DNA of 64,000 nt from Fusibacter sp. 3D3 (lineage in GTDB: Bacteria; Bacillota; Clostridia; Peptostreptococcales; Acidaminobacteraceae), in assembly GCF_001748365.1 (NCBI RefSeq), contig NZ_BDHH01000005.1, forward strand, positions 1,365 to 65,364. Reading direction: 5' to 3'. Shown here piece after piece: positions 7,777-17,057 of this stretch. The first letter of the stretch is position 1; each line of letters begins with the position of its first letter. The translations under genes and the position numbers were made by a program. Below the pieces are notes generated by a model. That model made no database searches, was not told the origin of the DNA, and saw nothing but the letters and a program-made list of their open reading frames with translations.

Positions 7777-10116
7777 ATGATTTTTCAAAGTTCAATATGG
7801 CATTCGATTGATATTGATGATGACCAGATAAAGCAGTACAGTCAAATTTTTAATACAGAACCTCTTATTACAAAATTGTTATTGGATCGTGGGATGACCA
7901 CTGCAGAACAAGTGAATACTTTTTTTTCACCTAAACTGGAAGATCTACACGATCCATTTTTATTGAAGGATATGGACATCGCTGTGAATAGAATCAAGCA
8001 GGCGATTAATGGGAAAGAAAAAATATGGATTTACGGGGATTACGATGTGGATGGCATCACGAGTATCACTGTAATGTGTCGATATTTTAAATATATTGGA
8101 ATAGAAGTCTCTTACTATATACCAGACCGTCACGACGAGGGCTATGGGATCAGCAGGAAAGGTATTGAGCTCATCCATGAGACAGAGGGCACGTTGATCA
8201 TTACTGTGGACAGTGGTATAACAGCAGTGGATGAGGTGGCGTATGCCAAAACGCTTGGCATTGATGTGATTGTGACGGATCATCATGAATGTCAAGAGGT
8301 ACTGCCTGATGCGTTTGCGATCATTAACCCCAAAATAGAGGGTTATCCTTTTGATATGCTTTGTGGATGTGGCGTTGCTTTAAAACTTGTTCAAGCTTTG
8401 ATGACGGATTCTTTTATGGCGTTTATCCCTTCTGTTATGGATGTTGTTGCGCTGGGGACGATTGCAGATATCGTGCCCTTGAGAGATGAAAACCGAATTT
8501 TCACAAAATTGGGTCTTGAACAAATGAAATCGTCACAAATACCAGGCATTAGAGCCCTGATCAAAGAAGCTAACCTTGAAGGCAAGGAAATCAACGCAGG
8601 CCATATTGGCTTTATCATTGCGCCGAGGATAAATGCTTCTGGCCGAATTGGCGATCCTAAAATTGCGGTTGAGATGCTTTTGACAGAAGATCATCAAAGG
8701 GCGGAGGCAATTGCTAGAGATTTAAGTGAACTCAACGCGGAAAGGCAATCCAGAGAAAGATTGATTTTAGAAGAAGCGATTGATTTTATTAAAACGCATA
8801 TAGATCTCGAACGAGAGAAGATTTTGCTTGTCGTTGGTGAGTCGTGGCATACTGGAATTATCGGTATTGTTGCGTCTAAACTTTGTGATCGGTTTTCAAG
8901 GCCAGTAGTAATCCTTAATGTGGAAGACGGCGTCGCTAAAGGGTCTGCTAGAAGTGTGGATGGCATCAGTATATTCGATGTGCTCAGTCAGTTTAAAAAT
9001 TTATACGAAAAATTTGGGGGACATGAACAGGCTGCTGGGCTCACTCTAAAGGCAGAACATGTGGCCTTACTTAAGCAAGGTCTTTTAGAATACAGTGAAG
9101 CCCATATTTCGTTTGAAATGCTCACGCGTAAGCGCAAGGCAGATGGCATTTTGAAGCCCCAGATGGTCAATCATAAGCTCATAGAGGAAATTGATGCGCT
9201 GAAACCCTTTGGACTTGCTAATCCCAAGCCCCAATTTACATTTGAAAATTTAACCTTAGAAGATTTTAAGTGTATAGGCAAAGAACAAGCTCACCTTAAA
9301 ATGATCGTCAATGACGGCGTTAGAGTCTATGATGCATTATCATTCAACAATGCACATTTAAGTCGTTACTTAAGGAAACAAGATAAAATACATTTGCTGT
9401 TAAATTTAGAAATCAATCATTTCATGGGCGTTGAAACAATCCAGTTTATGGTTAAGGATGTTGTAAAACCTCACATGCCTATGAATGATTTATTAGAACT
9501 TAAAATGGTGAAAGCAGTTTCTAACTTCATAGAGGCGGGGACGCCAAAAAGGGATATCTGTAAATTTACAAGTGAATCAGATTTTGATATAATATTCCTT
9601 GCCCCTCAAAAAAAGACACTCTTCGTATACTCCATAGAGGGCATGATTCGATTAAAGGATTATTTTTTCGGACGCAATTTTTATGCGTATGCATTACATT
9701 TTAACGAACTGGATTTCAAGGAGTGCGTACAAGGTCACATCGACATTGTATTTATGCCTTATGAAAGCACGGCAAGTCAGATTGCAGATGCGGTTATATT
9801 AGATGAAAACTGGAACTTGTCCATTCATATTCCCAGCAGAAATGATTTGATGCATTTCTATAAGAATATAGGTTCAATGGCCCAGTTTGAACTCAAGAAA
9901 ATGGCACATCAGTTGAACTTAAGCATGCCAAAGTGTTTAATTTGTTTGGATTTGTTAGAGGATATGAGATTGATTCAATATTCTGAGAAAAGTGGTACCA
10001 TAATGCTCAGTATCTTATCCAAACCTAAGGAGCGGATTGATTTAGAAGCTTTGCCGCTTTATAAAAAAATATGGGAACCTCATAGAGAGGCTCATGAGCA
10101 GGAGGCAGTTAGATGA
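7777..10116 (+). CDS. recJ: single-stranded-DNA-specific exonuclease RecJ
   Basis: A 779-aa 5'-3' exonuclease for recombination and repair. The DHH phosphoesterase domain holds the metal motifs [11 protein letters not shown] (about 88-98) and VTDHHE (about 167-172). The DHHA1 domain has [11 protein letters not shown] near 413-423. An OB-like domain follows, then a C-terminal extension of about 200 residues typical of Gram-positive RecJ. The start follows the stop of the previous gene without a gap, and the end overlaps apt by ATGA. The recJ-apt-relA order is common in Clostridia and Bacilli. Confidence 0.97.
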   Translation: MIFQSSIWHSIDIDDDQIKQYSQIFNTEPLITKLLLDRGMTTAEQVNTFFSPKLEDLHDPFLLKDMDIAVNRIKQAINGKEKIWIYGDYDVDGITSITVMCRYFKYIGIEVSYYIPDRHDEGYGISRKGIELIHETEGTLIITVDSGITAVDEVAYAKTLGIDVIVTDHHECQEVLPDAFAIINPKIEGYPFDMLCGCGVALKLVQALMTDSFMAFIPSVMDVVALGTIADIVPLRDENRIFTKLGLEQMKSSQIPGIRALIKEANLEGKEINAGHIGFIIAPRINASGRIGDPKIAVEMLLTEDHQRAEAIARDLSELNAERQSRERLILEEAIDFIKTHIDLEREKILLVVGESWHTGIIGIVASKLCDRFSRPVVILNVEDGVAKGSARSVDGISIFDVLSQFKNLYEKFGGHEQAAGLTLKAEHVALLKQGLLEYSEAHISFEMLTRKRKADGILKPQMVNHKLIEEIDALKPFGLANPKPQFTFENLTLEDFKCIGKEQAHLKMIVNDGVRVYDALSFNNAHLSRYLRKQDKIHLLLNLEINHFMGVETIQFMVKDVVKPHMPMNDLLELKMVKAVSNFIEAGTPKRDICKFTSESDFDIIFLAPQKKTLFVYSIEGMIRLKDYFFGRNFYAYALHFNELDFKECVQGHIDIVFMPYESTASQIADAVILDENWNLSIHIPSRNDLMHFYKNIGSMAQFELKKMAHQLNLSMPKCLICLDLLEDMRLIQYSEKSGTIMLSILSKPKERIDLEALPLYKKIWEPHREAHEQEAVR

Positions 10117-10631
10117 CGTTTAAATCTAAAATTAGAGTGGTTGAAGATTTCCCGAAACCTGGGATTAGTTTTAAGGATATTACGACATTACTATCAGATG
10201 GTGATGCTTATGCGAGCGCAATAGATGCTTGTATCGAAATGCTTGCCGGGGTTGAATATGATATTATAGTGGGGCCTGAGGCGCGCGGATTTCTCTTGGG
10301 AGCGCCTATGTCTGTATTGACGAGAAAGGGTTTTGTCCCTATTCGAAAGCCTGGCAAATTGCCTTATGAAACCATAGCACATCAGTATGAACTCGAATAT
10401 GGTATGGATACTTTAGAAATTCACAAAGATGCCATTAAACCAGGGGATCGCGTTTTAGTCGTAGATGATTTACTTGCAACTGGTGGCACTGCAAAGGCAG
10501 TCTGTGAACTCGTTGAAAAGCTTGGTGGAAAAGTTGTGGGACTTGCATTTCTCATGGAACTTTGCTTTTTAAATGGTAGAGAAATACTTGCAGGTTATGA
10601 TGTATTTTCAGTTATTCCTTTTGAGTCGTAA
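10113..10631 (+). CDS. apt: adenine phosphoribosyltransferase
   Basis: A 172-aa cytosolic enzyme that makes AMP from adenine and PRPP. The family start [19 protein letters not shown], the [11 protein letters not shown] block and the PRPP-binding loop [14 protein letters not shown] (about 112-125) are all intact. It overlaps the recJ end by 4 bp, so the two are cotranscribed. A hairpin follows 46 bp after the stop. Confidence 0.97.
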   Translation: MTFKSKIRVVEDFPKPGISFKDITTLLSDGDAYASAIDACIEMLAGVEYDIIVGPEARGFLLGAPMSVLTRKGFVPIRKPGKLPYETIAHQYELEYGMDTLEIHKDAIKPGDRVLVVDDLLATGGTAKAVCELVEKLGGKVVGLAFLMELCFLNGREILAGYDVFSVIPFES

Positions 10632-10676
10632 AAAAGAGTTGTAAATTTAAACCGTAATCGTTACAATATATATAAG

Positions 10677-10705
10677 TAGTTCGCAAGGTAATCCTATGCG
10701 GACTA
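10677..10705 (+). terminator. hairpin downstream of apt
   Basis: The inverted repeat TAGTTCGCA/TGCGGACTA (one G-U pair), with inner AGG/CCT pairing, is followed by TTATTATAG. It is a plausible intrinsic terminator for recJ-apt, though the T run is poor. It lies 15 bp before the first copy of the 89-nt element. Confidence 0.5.
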
Positions 10706-10721
10706 TTATTATAGATAATAA

Positions 10722-10810
10722 GATTTGAGCCGAAAGATTTGAAGTGGAATGTTTAACCGTTGAAGATCGTCAGTGGAAATCGGTCTGAGGCATCGGATGA
10801 TGACTCAAAT
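10722..10810 (+). repeat. 89-nt structured element, copy 1 (relA leader)
   Basis: About 80 percent identical to the two copies at 25541-25628 and 25747-25834, with the same conserved ends (AAGATTTGAGCCGAAAG ... CTCAAAT). The closing helix ATTTGAG/CTCAAAT is kept. Changes inside the predicted helices turn Watson-Crick pairs into G-U pairs (AGCGG/CCGCT to AGTGG/CCGTT) rather than breaking them. It lies immediately upstream of relA, ending 35 bp before the likely start, so it would be in the relA 5' leader. Confidence 0.7.
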
Positions 10811-10844
10811 ATTGCTCAATGTAGAAAGAAATAATGGTGTGCTT

Positions 10845-13022
10845 ATGAACTTAGACGGATATTTGGCAAGGGTGAAACAATTTGCGCCCTATGTGAATTT
10901 AGATAGAATTGCAAAAGCCTATCGATTTGGAGAAACAGCCCATGAAGGTCAGATGCGTAAAGATGGCACAACGCCGTTTTTCAGTCATCCTGCAAATGTT
11001 TCTCTTATTTTAGCTGAGCTTGAAATGGATGAAGAAACGATCATTGCGGCTTTGTTGCATGACACTGTCGAAGACACTACGGTGAAACTTGAAGACGTAA
11101 AAAAAGAATTTGGTGATGATGTGGCGCTGTTAGTAGACGGGGTCACTAAATTGGCTGTCATCAACTATGAAACAAAACAGGAACGTCAAGTTGAGAATTT
11201 GAGAAAGATGTTTTTGGCCATGTCGAGTGATATTCGAGTGATCTTGATAAAACTAGCAGATAGACTTCATAACATAAGAACACTTGGTAATATGCCCCCT
11301 GAAAAACAAAGGGAAAAAGCAGAAGAAACACTTGAAATCTTTGCACCTATAGCCAATAGACTCGGGATTTTTAAAATCAAATGGGAACTTGAAGATTTGA
11401 GTTTGAAGTATTTAGATCCTGAAGGGTACATGGATCTAGTTAAAAAGGTAGATAAAAAAAGAACTGAACGTGAATCGATTATTAATGATTATTTGACTAA
11501 ACTCAATAAATCACTTACGGATCTCAATATAAATTTTGAGATCTATGGTAGGCCAAAGAACTTCTATAGTATTTATAAAAAAATGAAATATCAACATAAA
11601 GAATTTGATGAGATATACGATATTACGGCAATCCGTATTATTTGTGATGACATCAAGGATTGTTACAGTGCTTTGGGAGCTGTTCATACGCTTTGGACGC
11701 CTATTCCAGGCAGGTTTAAGGATTATATTGCCATGCCTAAACCGAACCTCTACCAGTCTATTCATACGACTTTAATGGGGAATGGTGAACCCTTTGAAAT
11801 TCAAATAAGAACGCGTGATATGCATCGAATTGCTGAAATTGGTATTGCCGCACATTGGAAGTATAAAGAAGGTTCTAATGCAGCGAATACTGAAATGGAA
11901 AAGAAAATCTCTTGGTTTAGACAGATGATGGAATGGCAAAGTGATCTTAAAGATCCTAGTGAATTCATGAAATCATTAAAGTTTGATCTTTTCAATACTG
12001 AAGTCTTTGTTTTTACACCTGATGGTGCTGTTGTAGATTTACCTGTGGGTTCAACCCCCATAGATTTCGCCTACAAAATTCACTCTGAGGTGGGTAACAA
12101 ATGTGTTGGTGCTAAAGTAAACGGCAGAATCGTGCCCATTAACTACCAACTCCAAAACGGTCAACGCGTGGAAATATTGACGAGTAAAAATGCCGTTGGC
12201 CCTTCTCGAGATTGGCTCAAATTTGTAAAGAGCACTCAAGCCAAACAACGCATTAAGCAATGGTTTAAGAAAGAGCGCCGTGAAGAGAATATTGAAAAAG
12301 GTCATGAGATGATCTTGGGTGAACTGCGCAAGCAAAATGTACCAATAAAAATAGTGCTCAACGAGGACTATTTGGCTGAAATCATGCGAAGGCTTAGTTT
12401 GAAATCACTTGATGATATGTACAATGCCATCGGATATGGTGGTATATTGACCAATCAAGTGGTGCCTAAAATTAGAGAAAAATATATTAAAGAACAAAAA
12501 GAAGAACAAGCGAAGAAGATGCCTGAAATTGAAAAAGCGGATGAACATTCTAAGAAGAAAGAAGAAAAGAAGAATGAGACAGGCGTTTCGGTTAAAGGCA
12601 TAGACGATATTCTCATTCGGTTTGCAAAATGTTGTAGTCCAGTTCCTGGAGATGAAATTATTGGTTATATAACACGTGGTAGAGGTGTTACAATCCACAG
12701 AGCCGATTGTGAAAACTTTGAGAAAACAGATGATTCTAAAAACAGATTTATTGAAGTGGAATGGGCAGGTTCTAAGGAGTCTGCATACCTAACCAGTGTT
12801 CAAGTAATTTCAATAGATCGAAAGGGACTGTTATCGGAAATTACGACGATGATGCATGATCTGAACATGATGATGACGGGCATTAGCGCTAAAATTGACA
12901 AAAATGGCATTGTGATTATCAATATTTCTATGGAAATTTCAGATATTGAAGAGCTCAACAAGTTTATTCGAAAGATAAAAATGTTGACGGATGTTATTGA
13001 AGTAAAACGGGTTACGTCATAA
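10845..13022 (+). CDS. relA: (p)ppGpp synthetase/hydrolase, RelA/SpoT (Rel) type
   Basis: A 725-aa bifunctional stringent-response enzyme. Domain order: HD hydrolase with HPANVSLIL and ALLHDTVEDT; RelA_SpoT synthetase with FYSIYKKMKY, FDEIYDITAIRI and the substrate loop IAMPKPNLYQSIHTTLMG; TGS domain (EVFVFTPDGAVVDLPVGSTP); helical and zinc-finger-like region with CCSPVPGD; C-terminal ACT domain. Both HD and synthetase motifs are intact. The frame stays open to a GTG at 10773 inside the repeat element, but family proteins start at MNLDGYL (ATG 10845). The ribosome binding site there is weak; GTG 10839 is an alternative start. Confidence 0.95.
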   Translation: MNLDGYLARVKQFAPYVNLDRIAKAYRFGETAHEGQMRKDGTTPFFSHPANVSLILAELEMDEETIIAALLHDTVEDTTVKLEDVKKEFGDDVALLVDGVTKLAVINYETKQERQVENLRKMFLAMSSDIRVILIKLADRLHNIRTLGNMPPEKQREKAEETLEIFAPIANRLGIFKIKWELEDLSLKYLDPEGYMDLVKKVDKKRTERESIINDYLTKLNKSLTDLNINFEIYGRPKNFYSIYKKMKYQHKEFDEIYDITAIRIICDDIKDCYSALGAVHTLWTPIPGRFKDYIAMPKPNLYQSIHTTLMGNGEPFEIQIRTRDMHRIAEIGIAAHWKYKEGSNAANTEMEKKISWFRQMMEWQSDLKDPSEFMKSLKFDLFNTEVFVFTPDGAVVDLPVGSTPIDFAYKIHSEVGNKCVGAKVNGRIVPINYQLQNGQRVEILTSKNAVGPSRDWLKFVKSTQAKQRIKQWFKKERREENIEKGHEMILGELRKQNVPIKIVLNEDYLAEIMRRLSLKSLDDMYNAIGYGGILTNQVVPKIREKYIKEQKEEQAKKMPEIEKADEHSKKKEEKKNETGVSVKGIDDILIRFAKCCSPVPGDEIIGYITRGRGVTIHRADCENFEKTDDSKNRFIEVEWAGSKESAYLTSVQVISIDRKGLLSEITTMMHDLNMMMTGISAKIDKNGIVIINISMEISDIEELNKFIRKIKMLTDVIEVKRVTS

Positions 13023-13037
13023 ATTAAGGAGCTGGAC

Positions 13038-13487
13038 ATGAGAGCTGTTATACAACGGGTCAACTTTTCGTCTGTGGAGGTTGATGGCGTCATTGTAGGT
13101 AATGTCAAAAAAGGTTTAAATGTCCTCTTAGGTGTCGGTGAAGGCGATACCATGAAGGACGTAGACTATATGGTAGAAAAAATTTGTGGGCTACGTATTT
13201 TTGAAGATTCTGATGATAAAATGAATTTATCTCTTATAGATGTCGGTGGCGATATGCTTTGTATTTCTCAATTTACGCTTTATGGTGACGTGAGAAAAGG
13301 CAAAAGACCTAGTTTTAGCAGTGCCGCTAAACCAGAAGAAGCCAATCGTTTATATGAATCTTTTGTTGAATCGGTAAAAGGAAAGGGTATTCATGTTCAA
13401 AAAGGGGTCTTTGGCGCGCATATGATTGTGGATATTCAAAATGATGGCCCTGTAACAATAATCATAGATTCACAGAGAACATTTTAG
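13038..13487 (+). CDS. dtd: D-aminoacyl-tRNA deacylase
   Basis: A 149-aa homodimeric enzyme that removes D-amino acids, and glycine mischarged on tRNA-Ala, from tRNA. Both signature motifs are present: SQFTLYGD (about 77-84) and the C-terminal Gly-cisPro motif in GPVTIIIDS (about 137-145). AAGGAG lies 8 bases before the ATG. It follows relA by 15 bp, the usual relA-dtd pair of Firmicutes. Confidence 0.97.
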   Translation: MRAVIQRVNFSSVEVDGVIVGNVKKGLNVLLGVGEGDTMKDVDYMVEKICGLRIFEDSDDKMNLSLIDVGGDMLCISQFTLYGDVRKGKRPSFSSAAKPEEANRLYESFVESVKGKGIHVQKGVFGAHMIVDIQNDGPVTIIIDSQRTF

Positions 13488-13507
13488 AGAACACTTTAGG
13501 AGGCAAA

Positions 13508-14131
13508 ATGATACTTGAAAGACTTGCTGTAGGCTCTTATGCGGCTAATTGCTATATCGTAGCAGATCAAGAGACGAAAGAAGCTATGGTAATAGATCCA
13601 GGTGGAGAAGCAGATCGAATCTTTAAAAAGATTGAAAATAAAGCGTTAAAGGTAAAATATATCGTATTAACGCATGGGCATGGTGATCATATAGGGGCAG
13701 TTGAGCAACTTAGAAAGTTAACGGCATCAAAGGTTTTGATCCATCATGATGATGCTGAACTTTTAGAGGATGCGTCGCTTAATTTAACGCTCAACATGAA
13801 TGGACCTGATATTGCTTTTAAAGCAGATGAGACGATTGGGGACGATACCAAATTGGTTATAGGCAGACACAAGTGTGAGGTGATTCATACTCCAGGCCAT
13901 ACAAAGGGTGGGATTTGTCTTTATTTTAGTGAGGCGAAAATATTATTTTCAGGGGATACGCTATTTTATGGTTCTATTGGTAGAACTGATTTGTATGGTG
14001 GGAACCATAGACAAATGATCCGTGTAATCAAAGAAAAATTACTTGTTTTAGAAGATGATGTCACGGTTTATCCGGGACATGGTGCGAGTACAACAATTGG
14101 ATTTGAAAGAAAGAAAAATCCATTTTTATAG
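13508..14131 (+). CDS. MBL-fold metallo-hydrolase (glyoxalase II-like)
   Basis: A 207-aa metallo-beta-lactamase-fold hydrolase. The zinc motif THGHGDHIGAV (about 56-66), HTPGHTKGGICLY (about 123-135), SGDTLF and the final YPGHG give the full ligand set for two metals. It resembles GloB-like YqgX proteins that sit between dtd and hemZ in Clostridia. Hydrolysis of S-lactoylglutathione is unlikely in such an anaerobe, and the thioester substrate is unknown. AGGAGG lies 5 bases before the ATG. Confidence 0.85.
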   Translation: MILERLAVGSYAANCYIVADQETKEAMVIDPGGEADRIFKKIENKALKVKYIVLTHGHGDHIGAVEQLRKLTASKVLIHHDDAELLEDASLNLTLNMNGPDIAFKADETIGDDTKLVIGRHKCEVIHTPGHTKGGICLYFSEAKILFSGDTLFYGSIGRTDLYGGNHRQMIRVIKEKLLVLEDDVTVYPGHGASTTIGFERKKNPFL

Positions 14132-14151
14132 GAAGTAAGGATGTTGTATAA

Positions 14152-15657
14152 ATGAAAAATTTGATGGTGCTTGTAAAAAATCGAAAGTATTTTTATGATC
14201 TTGAAAACTTACTTGAGATTTTTGTGTTAAAATCCCATTTATCTTTTACCGATGATGAAGCAGTATACCATGAGTGCCTTTTAAAAGGAGATTATGGCTT
14301 AATTGTAGATAAATTTGATTGCGATGAATTTATGAATATAGCGGATGGCGAACCCTATACATTCATGGATTTGGAATCTGAAATAAGGCTTCGATTTGAA
14401 ATGCAAACGGGTAATCACAATGAATTCATTGAACTGAAAACCATTAAAGCCCATTTCAAACGCAAGATGAAAAGGGCTTTATATGAGTTGATGGTCAAGT
14501 ATTATGAACCCATGTCTAAATGGGGGATTCTTGTTGGCATTAGACCTGTTAAAATTGTACATGAACTCATGGATCAAGGGTACAGCACATCTGAAATCAG
14601 AATACAATTAAGTGAACTTTATCTCATAACAGATGAGAAGATTGATTTACTCCTTGAAATTGCACAGAAGGAAAGACCCTATTTGTTTCCAGTTGAAAAC
14701 GATAAGATTTCTATTTATATTTGTATTCCGTTTTGTCCAACAAGATGTCTTTATTGTTCATTTCCTTCGAATTCGCTGGAGAAAAAAGCGAAATTGGTGC
14801 CCCTTTATTTAGACAAGTTACTTGAAGAAATCAAGGTGACATTTGAGCTCATCCATAAAAAGAATCAAATCATTGACTGTATCTACATTGGTGGAGGTAC
14901 ACCGACTAGCCTTGATTCAACGCAAATGGCGTTGCTTTTGGAAACGATACAAAACGCTACCGATTTGAGTCTGGTGAAAGAATTCACCGTGGAAGCGGGT
15001 CGACCAGATACCATTGATGAAACCAAACTCAGGGTTTTGAAAAAATACGGTGTAGATCGTATTTGCATCAATCCTCAAACCATGAATGATAAGACTTTAA
15101 AATTGATTGGTAGAAATCATGTGGTTTCAGATATTCAAAAGGTTATGCAACTGGCTAAAACCATAGGTTTTAGAAGTATCAACATGGATTTAATTATGGG
15201 ACTTCCTGAAGAAGATATTGAATTGGCAAGACATACCATTAAAGAGACTTTAAAGCTTGATCCCGAAAACATCACGATTCACACCTTGGCGGTTAAACGT
15301 GCGTCGCGACTCAATGAGTCCTTAGAAAATTTTGAACTCTCACATGATCATACGGTGGAAACCATGATGCATGAATCGGAGTCTGCACTCAGAGGCAGTG
15401 GTTACACCCCTTATTATATGTACAGACAGAAAAAAATGATAGGACATCTTGAAAATGTGGGGTATGCTAAGCGGGGCTATGAGTCGCTTTACAATATGAG
15501 AATCATGGAAGAGAGACATACGATAATGGCCTTAGGGGCTGGTGCTGTCTCGAAGATTTGTTTTCCAGAGGAAAATAGATTTGAACGCGTTGCCAATTTC
15601 AAGGGCGTTGAAGACTATATTACGCGCTTTGAAGAAGTGCTGGCAAAGAAGTATTGA
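14152..15657 (+). CDS. hemZ: coproporphyrinogen III dehydrogenase-like radical SAM protein HemZ
   Basis: A 501-aa radical SAM protein of the HemN/HemZ family. An N-terminal domain of about 170 residues specific to HemZ precedes the cluster motif CIPFCPTRCLYC (near 190-201). GGGTPTSL, the SAM-binding GGG block, and an elongated C-terminal HemN-like part follow. It is annotated as oxygen-independent coproporphyrinogen oxidase, but the same family includes heme chaperones and other enzymes, and no other heme genes are near. Position after dtd and the MBL hydrolase is conserved in Clostridia. Confidence 0.9.
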   Translation: MKNLMVLVKNRKYFYDLENLLEIFVLKSHLSFTDDEAVYHECLLKGDYGLIVDKFDCDEFMNIADGEPYTFMDLESEIRLRFEMQTGNHNEFIELKTIKAHFKRKMKRALYELMVKYYEPMSKWGILVGIRPVKIVHELMDQGYSTSEIRIQLSELYLITDEKIDLLLEIAQKERPYLFPVENDKISIYICIPFCPTRCLYCSFPSNSLEKKAKLVPLYLDKLLEEIKVTFELIHKKNQIIDCIYIGGGTPTSLDSTQMALLLETIQNATDLSLVKEFTVEAGRPDTIDETKLRVLKKYGVDRICINPQTMNDKTLKLIGRNHVVSDIQKVMQLAKTIGFRSINMDLIMGLPEEDIELARHTIKETLKLDPENITIHTLAVKRASRLNESLENFELSHDHTVETMMHESESALRGSGYTPYYMYRQKKMIGHLENVGYAKRGYESLYNMRIMEERHTIMALGAGAVSKICFPEENRFERVANFKGVEDYITRFEEVLAKKY

Positions 15658-15716
15658 GAGGATCAGTGAATCCATAGGGTTATTATATAAAAATTGAATG
15701 AGAGGAGGCGTTTATT

Positions 15717-17042
15717 GTGATTTCAAAACCAAGAGGAACCAATGATATATTACCAAGTGAGGTGTATAAATGGCATCATATCGAAAATGCATTTAGAACG
15801 ATTTGTGCTGAATTCGGCTTTGAGGAAATCCGTACGCCAGCTTTTGAATATACCAAACTCTTTAAAAGAGGTGTAGGTGAAACCACGGATATTGTTCAAA
15901 AGGAAATGTTTAATGTGATTCCCAATGTGAAGATCAGAGAGATCCAAGGGGATGAGCAATCCGTTGCAAGTTTCAATCGTTACTTGGAAAAAGAAGGCAT
16001 GACTTTAAAACCTGAAGGCACTGCACCTGTGGTCAGAGCATTCGTTGAGAATAAGCTGCATGGACAGGGCAGTATGCACAAGTACTATTATGTGACCCCT
16101 TGTTTTAGACATGAGAGACCACAAGCAGGTAGAATGAGAGCATTTCATCAATTCGGAATCGAAATCTTTGGTTCTGTAAGTGCGATTTCAGATGCCGAGG
16201 TGATCGCTTTAGGGGCTACTTTTATTGAACGTATGGGTCTTAAAGCGGTGGAACTCAGAATTAACAGTATTGGGTGTAAAGCCTGTAGACCTGTTTACGA
16301 CAAAGCTTTAAGTGCTTTTTTAGAGCCGAAATTACCACGTTTATGTGAAACTTGTAATGACCGCTTCTCTAAAAATCCGATGAGAATTTTGGATTGTAAG
16401 AATCCATCTTGCCAAGAAGAAGTTCAAGGGGCGCCCGTGATGCTTGACTACCTTTGTGAATCCTGCGAGTCCCATTTTAGTGAAGTTCAGAATATGCTCA
16501 CGGGCATGAAAATTGAGTTTATAGTGGATTCTGGCATCGTAAGGGGGCTTGACTATTATACCAAAACAGCTTTTGAGTTCATCTCAAGAGATATTGGTTC
16601 TCAAGCGACTGTATGTGGTGGCGGCCGATATGATGGCCTTATAGAGGAAGTCGGCGGCCCTGAAACACCTGGTGTGGGATTTGGCATGGGCATGGAACGT
16701 CTATTATTGACTATGGAGCAAACGCGTGTTGAAATTCCGAAGCCCAATTATGTGGATTTGTTTATCCTCAACTTAGGTGAAACTGCAAAAGCACCTGCTT
16801 TGATGCTCGCTCAGGCTTTGAGAAATGAAGGGATCAAGGTGGAACTGGATCATTTAGAGCGCTCGATGAAAGCACAATTTAAGTATGCCAATAAAATAGA
16901 GGTTCCCTATGTAATCGTTTTGGGTGAAGAGGAAGTCCGTAAAAAAGCTTTTGCACTTAAAGAGATGAAAACGGGCACTCAAGTGGATTATAAAATGGAT
17001 GAAATTAAAAAAATAGCAGCTCAAATTAAAGCTGTGGAATAG
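15717..17042 (+). CDS. hisS: histidyl-tRNA synthetase
   Basis: A 441-aa class II synthetase charging tRNA-His. It starts with GTG (ISKPRGTNDILPSE follows), with GAGGAGG 8 bases upstream. Motif 2 (YYVTPCFRHERPQAGRMRAF), the histidine-specific motifs RGLDYYTKTAFE and GGGRYDGL, and motif 3 (GVGFGMGMERLLL) are present, with the anticodon-binding domain after about 335. There is no T-box in the 59-bp upstream gap. A cysteine cluster (CKACRP, CETC, CKNPSC, CESC) lies in the insertion domain, as in many clostridial HisS. Confidence 0.97.
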   Translation: MISKPRGTNDILPSEVYKWHHIENAFRTICAEFGFEEIRTPAFEYTKLFKRGVGETTDIVQKEMFNVIPNVKIREIQGDEQSVASFNRYLEKEGMTLKPEGTAPVVRAFVENKLHGQGSMHKYYYVTPCFRHERPQAGRMRAFHQFGIEIFGSVSAISDAEVIALGATFIERMGLKAVELRINSIGCKACRPVYDKALSAFLEPKLPRLCETCNDRFSKNPMRILDCKNPSCQEEVQGAPVMLDYLCESCESHFSEVQNMLTGMKIEFIVDSGIVRGLDYYTKTAFEFISRDIGSQATVCGGGRYDGLIEEVGGPETPGVGFGMGMERLLLTMEQTRVEIPKPNYVDLFILNLGETAKAPALMLAQALRNEGIKVELDHLERSMKAQFKYANKIEVPYVIVLGEEEVRKKAFALKEMKTGTQVDYKMDEIKKIAAQIKAVE

Positions 17043-17057
17043 ATATTGGAGGAAGAC

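Noticed and set aside
10773-10844. relA starting at GTG 10773
   Set aside because: The extra 24 residues are encoded by the 89-nt repeat and do not match the family start, which begins at ATG 10845.
15658-15716. T-box upstream of hisS-aspS
   Set aside because: The gap is 59 bp and lacks the GGGTGG T-box; only alaS has one.
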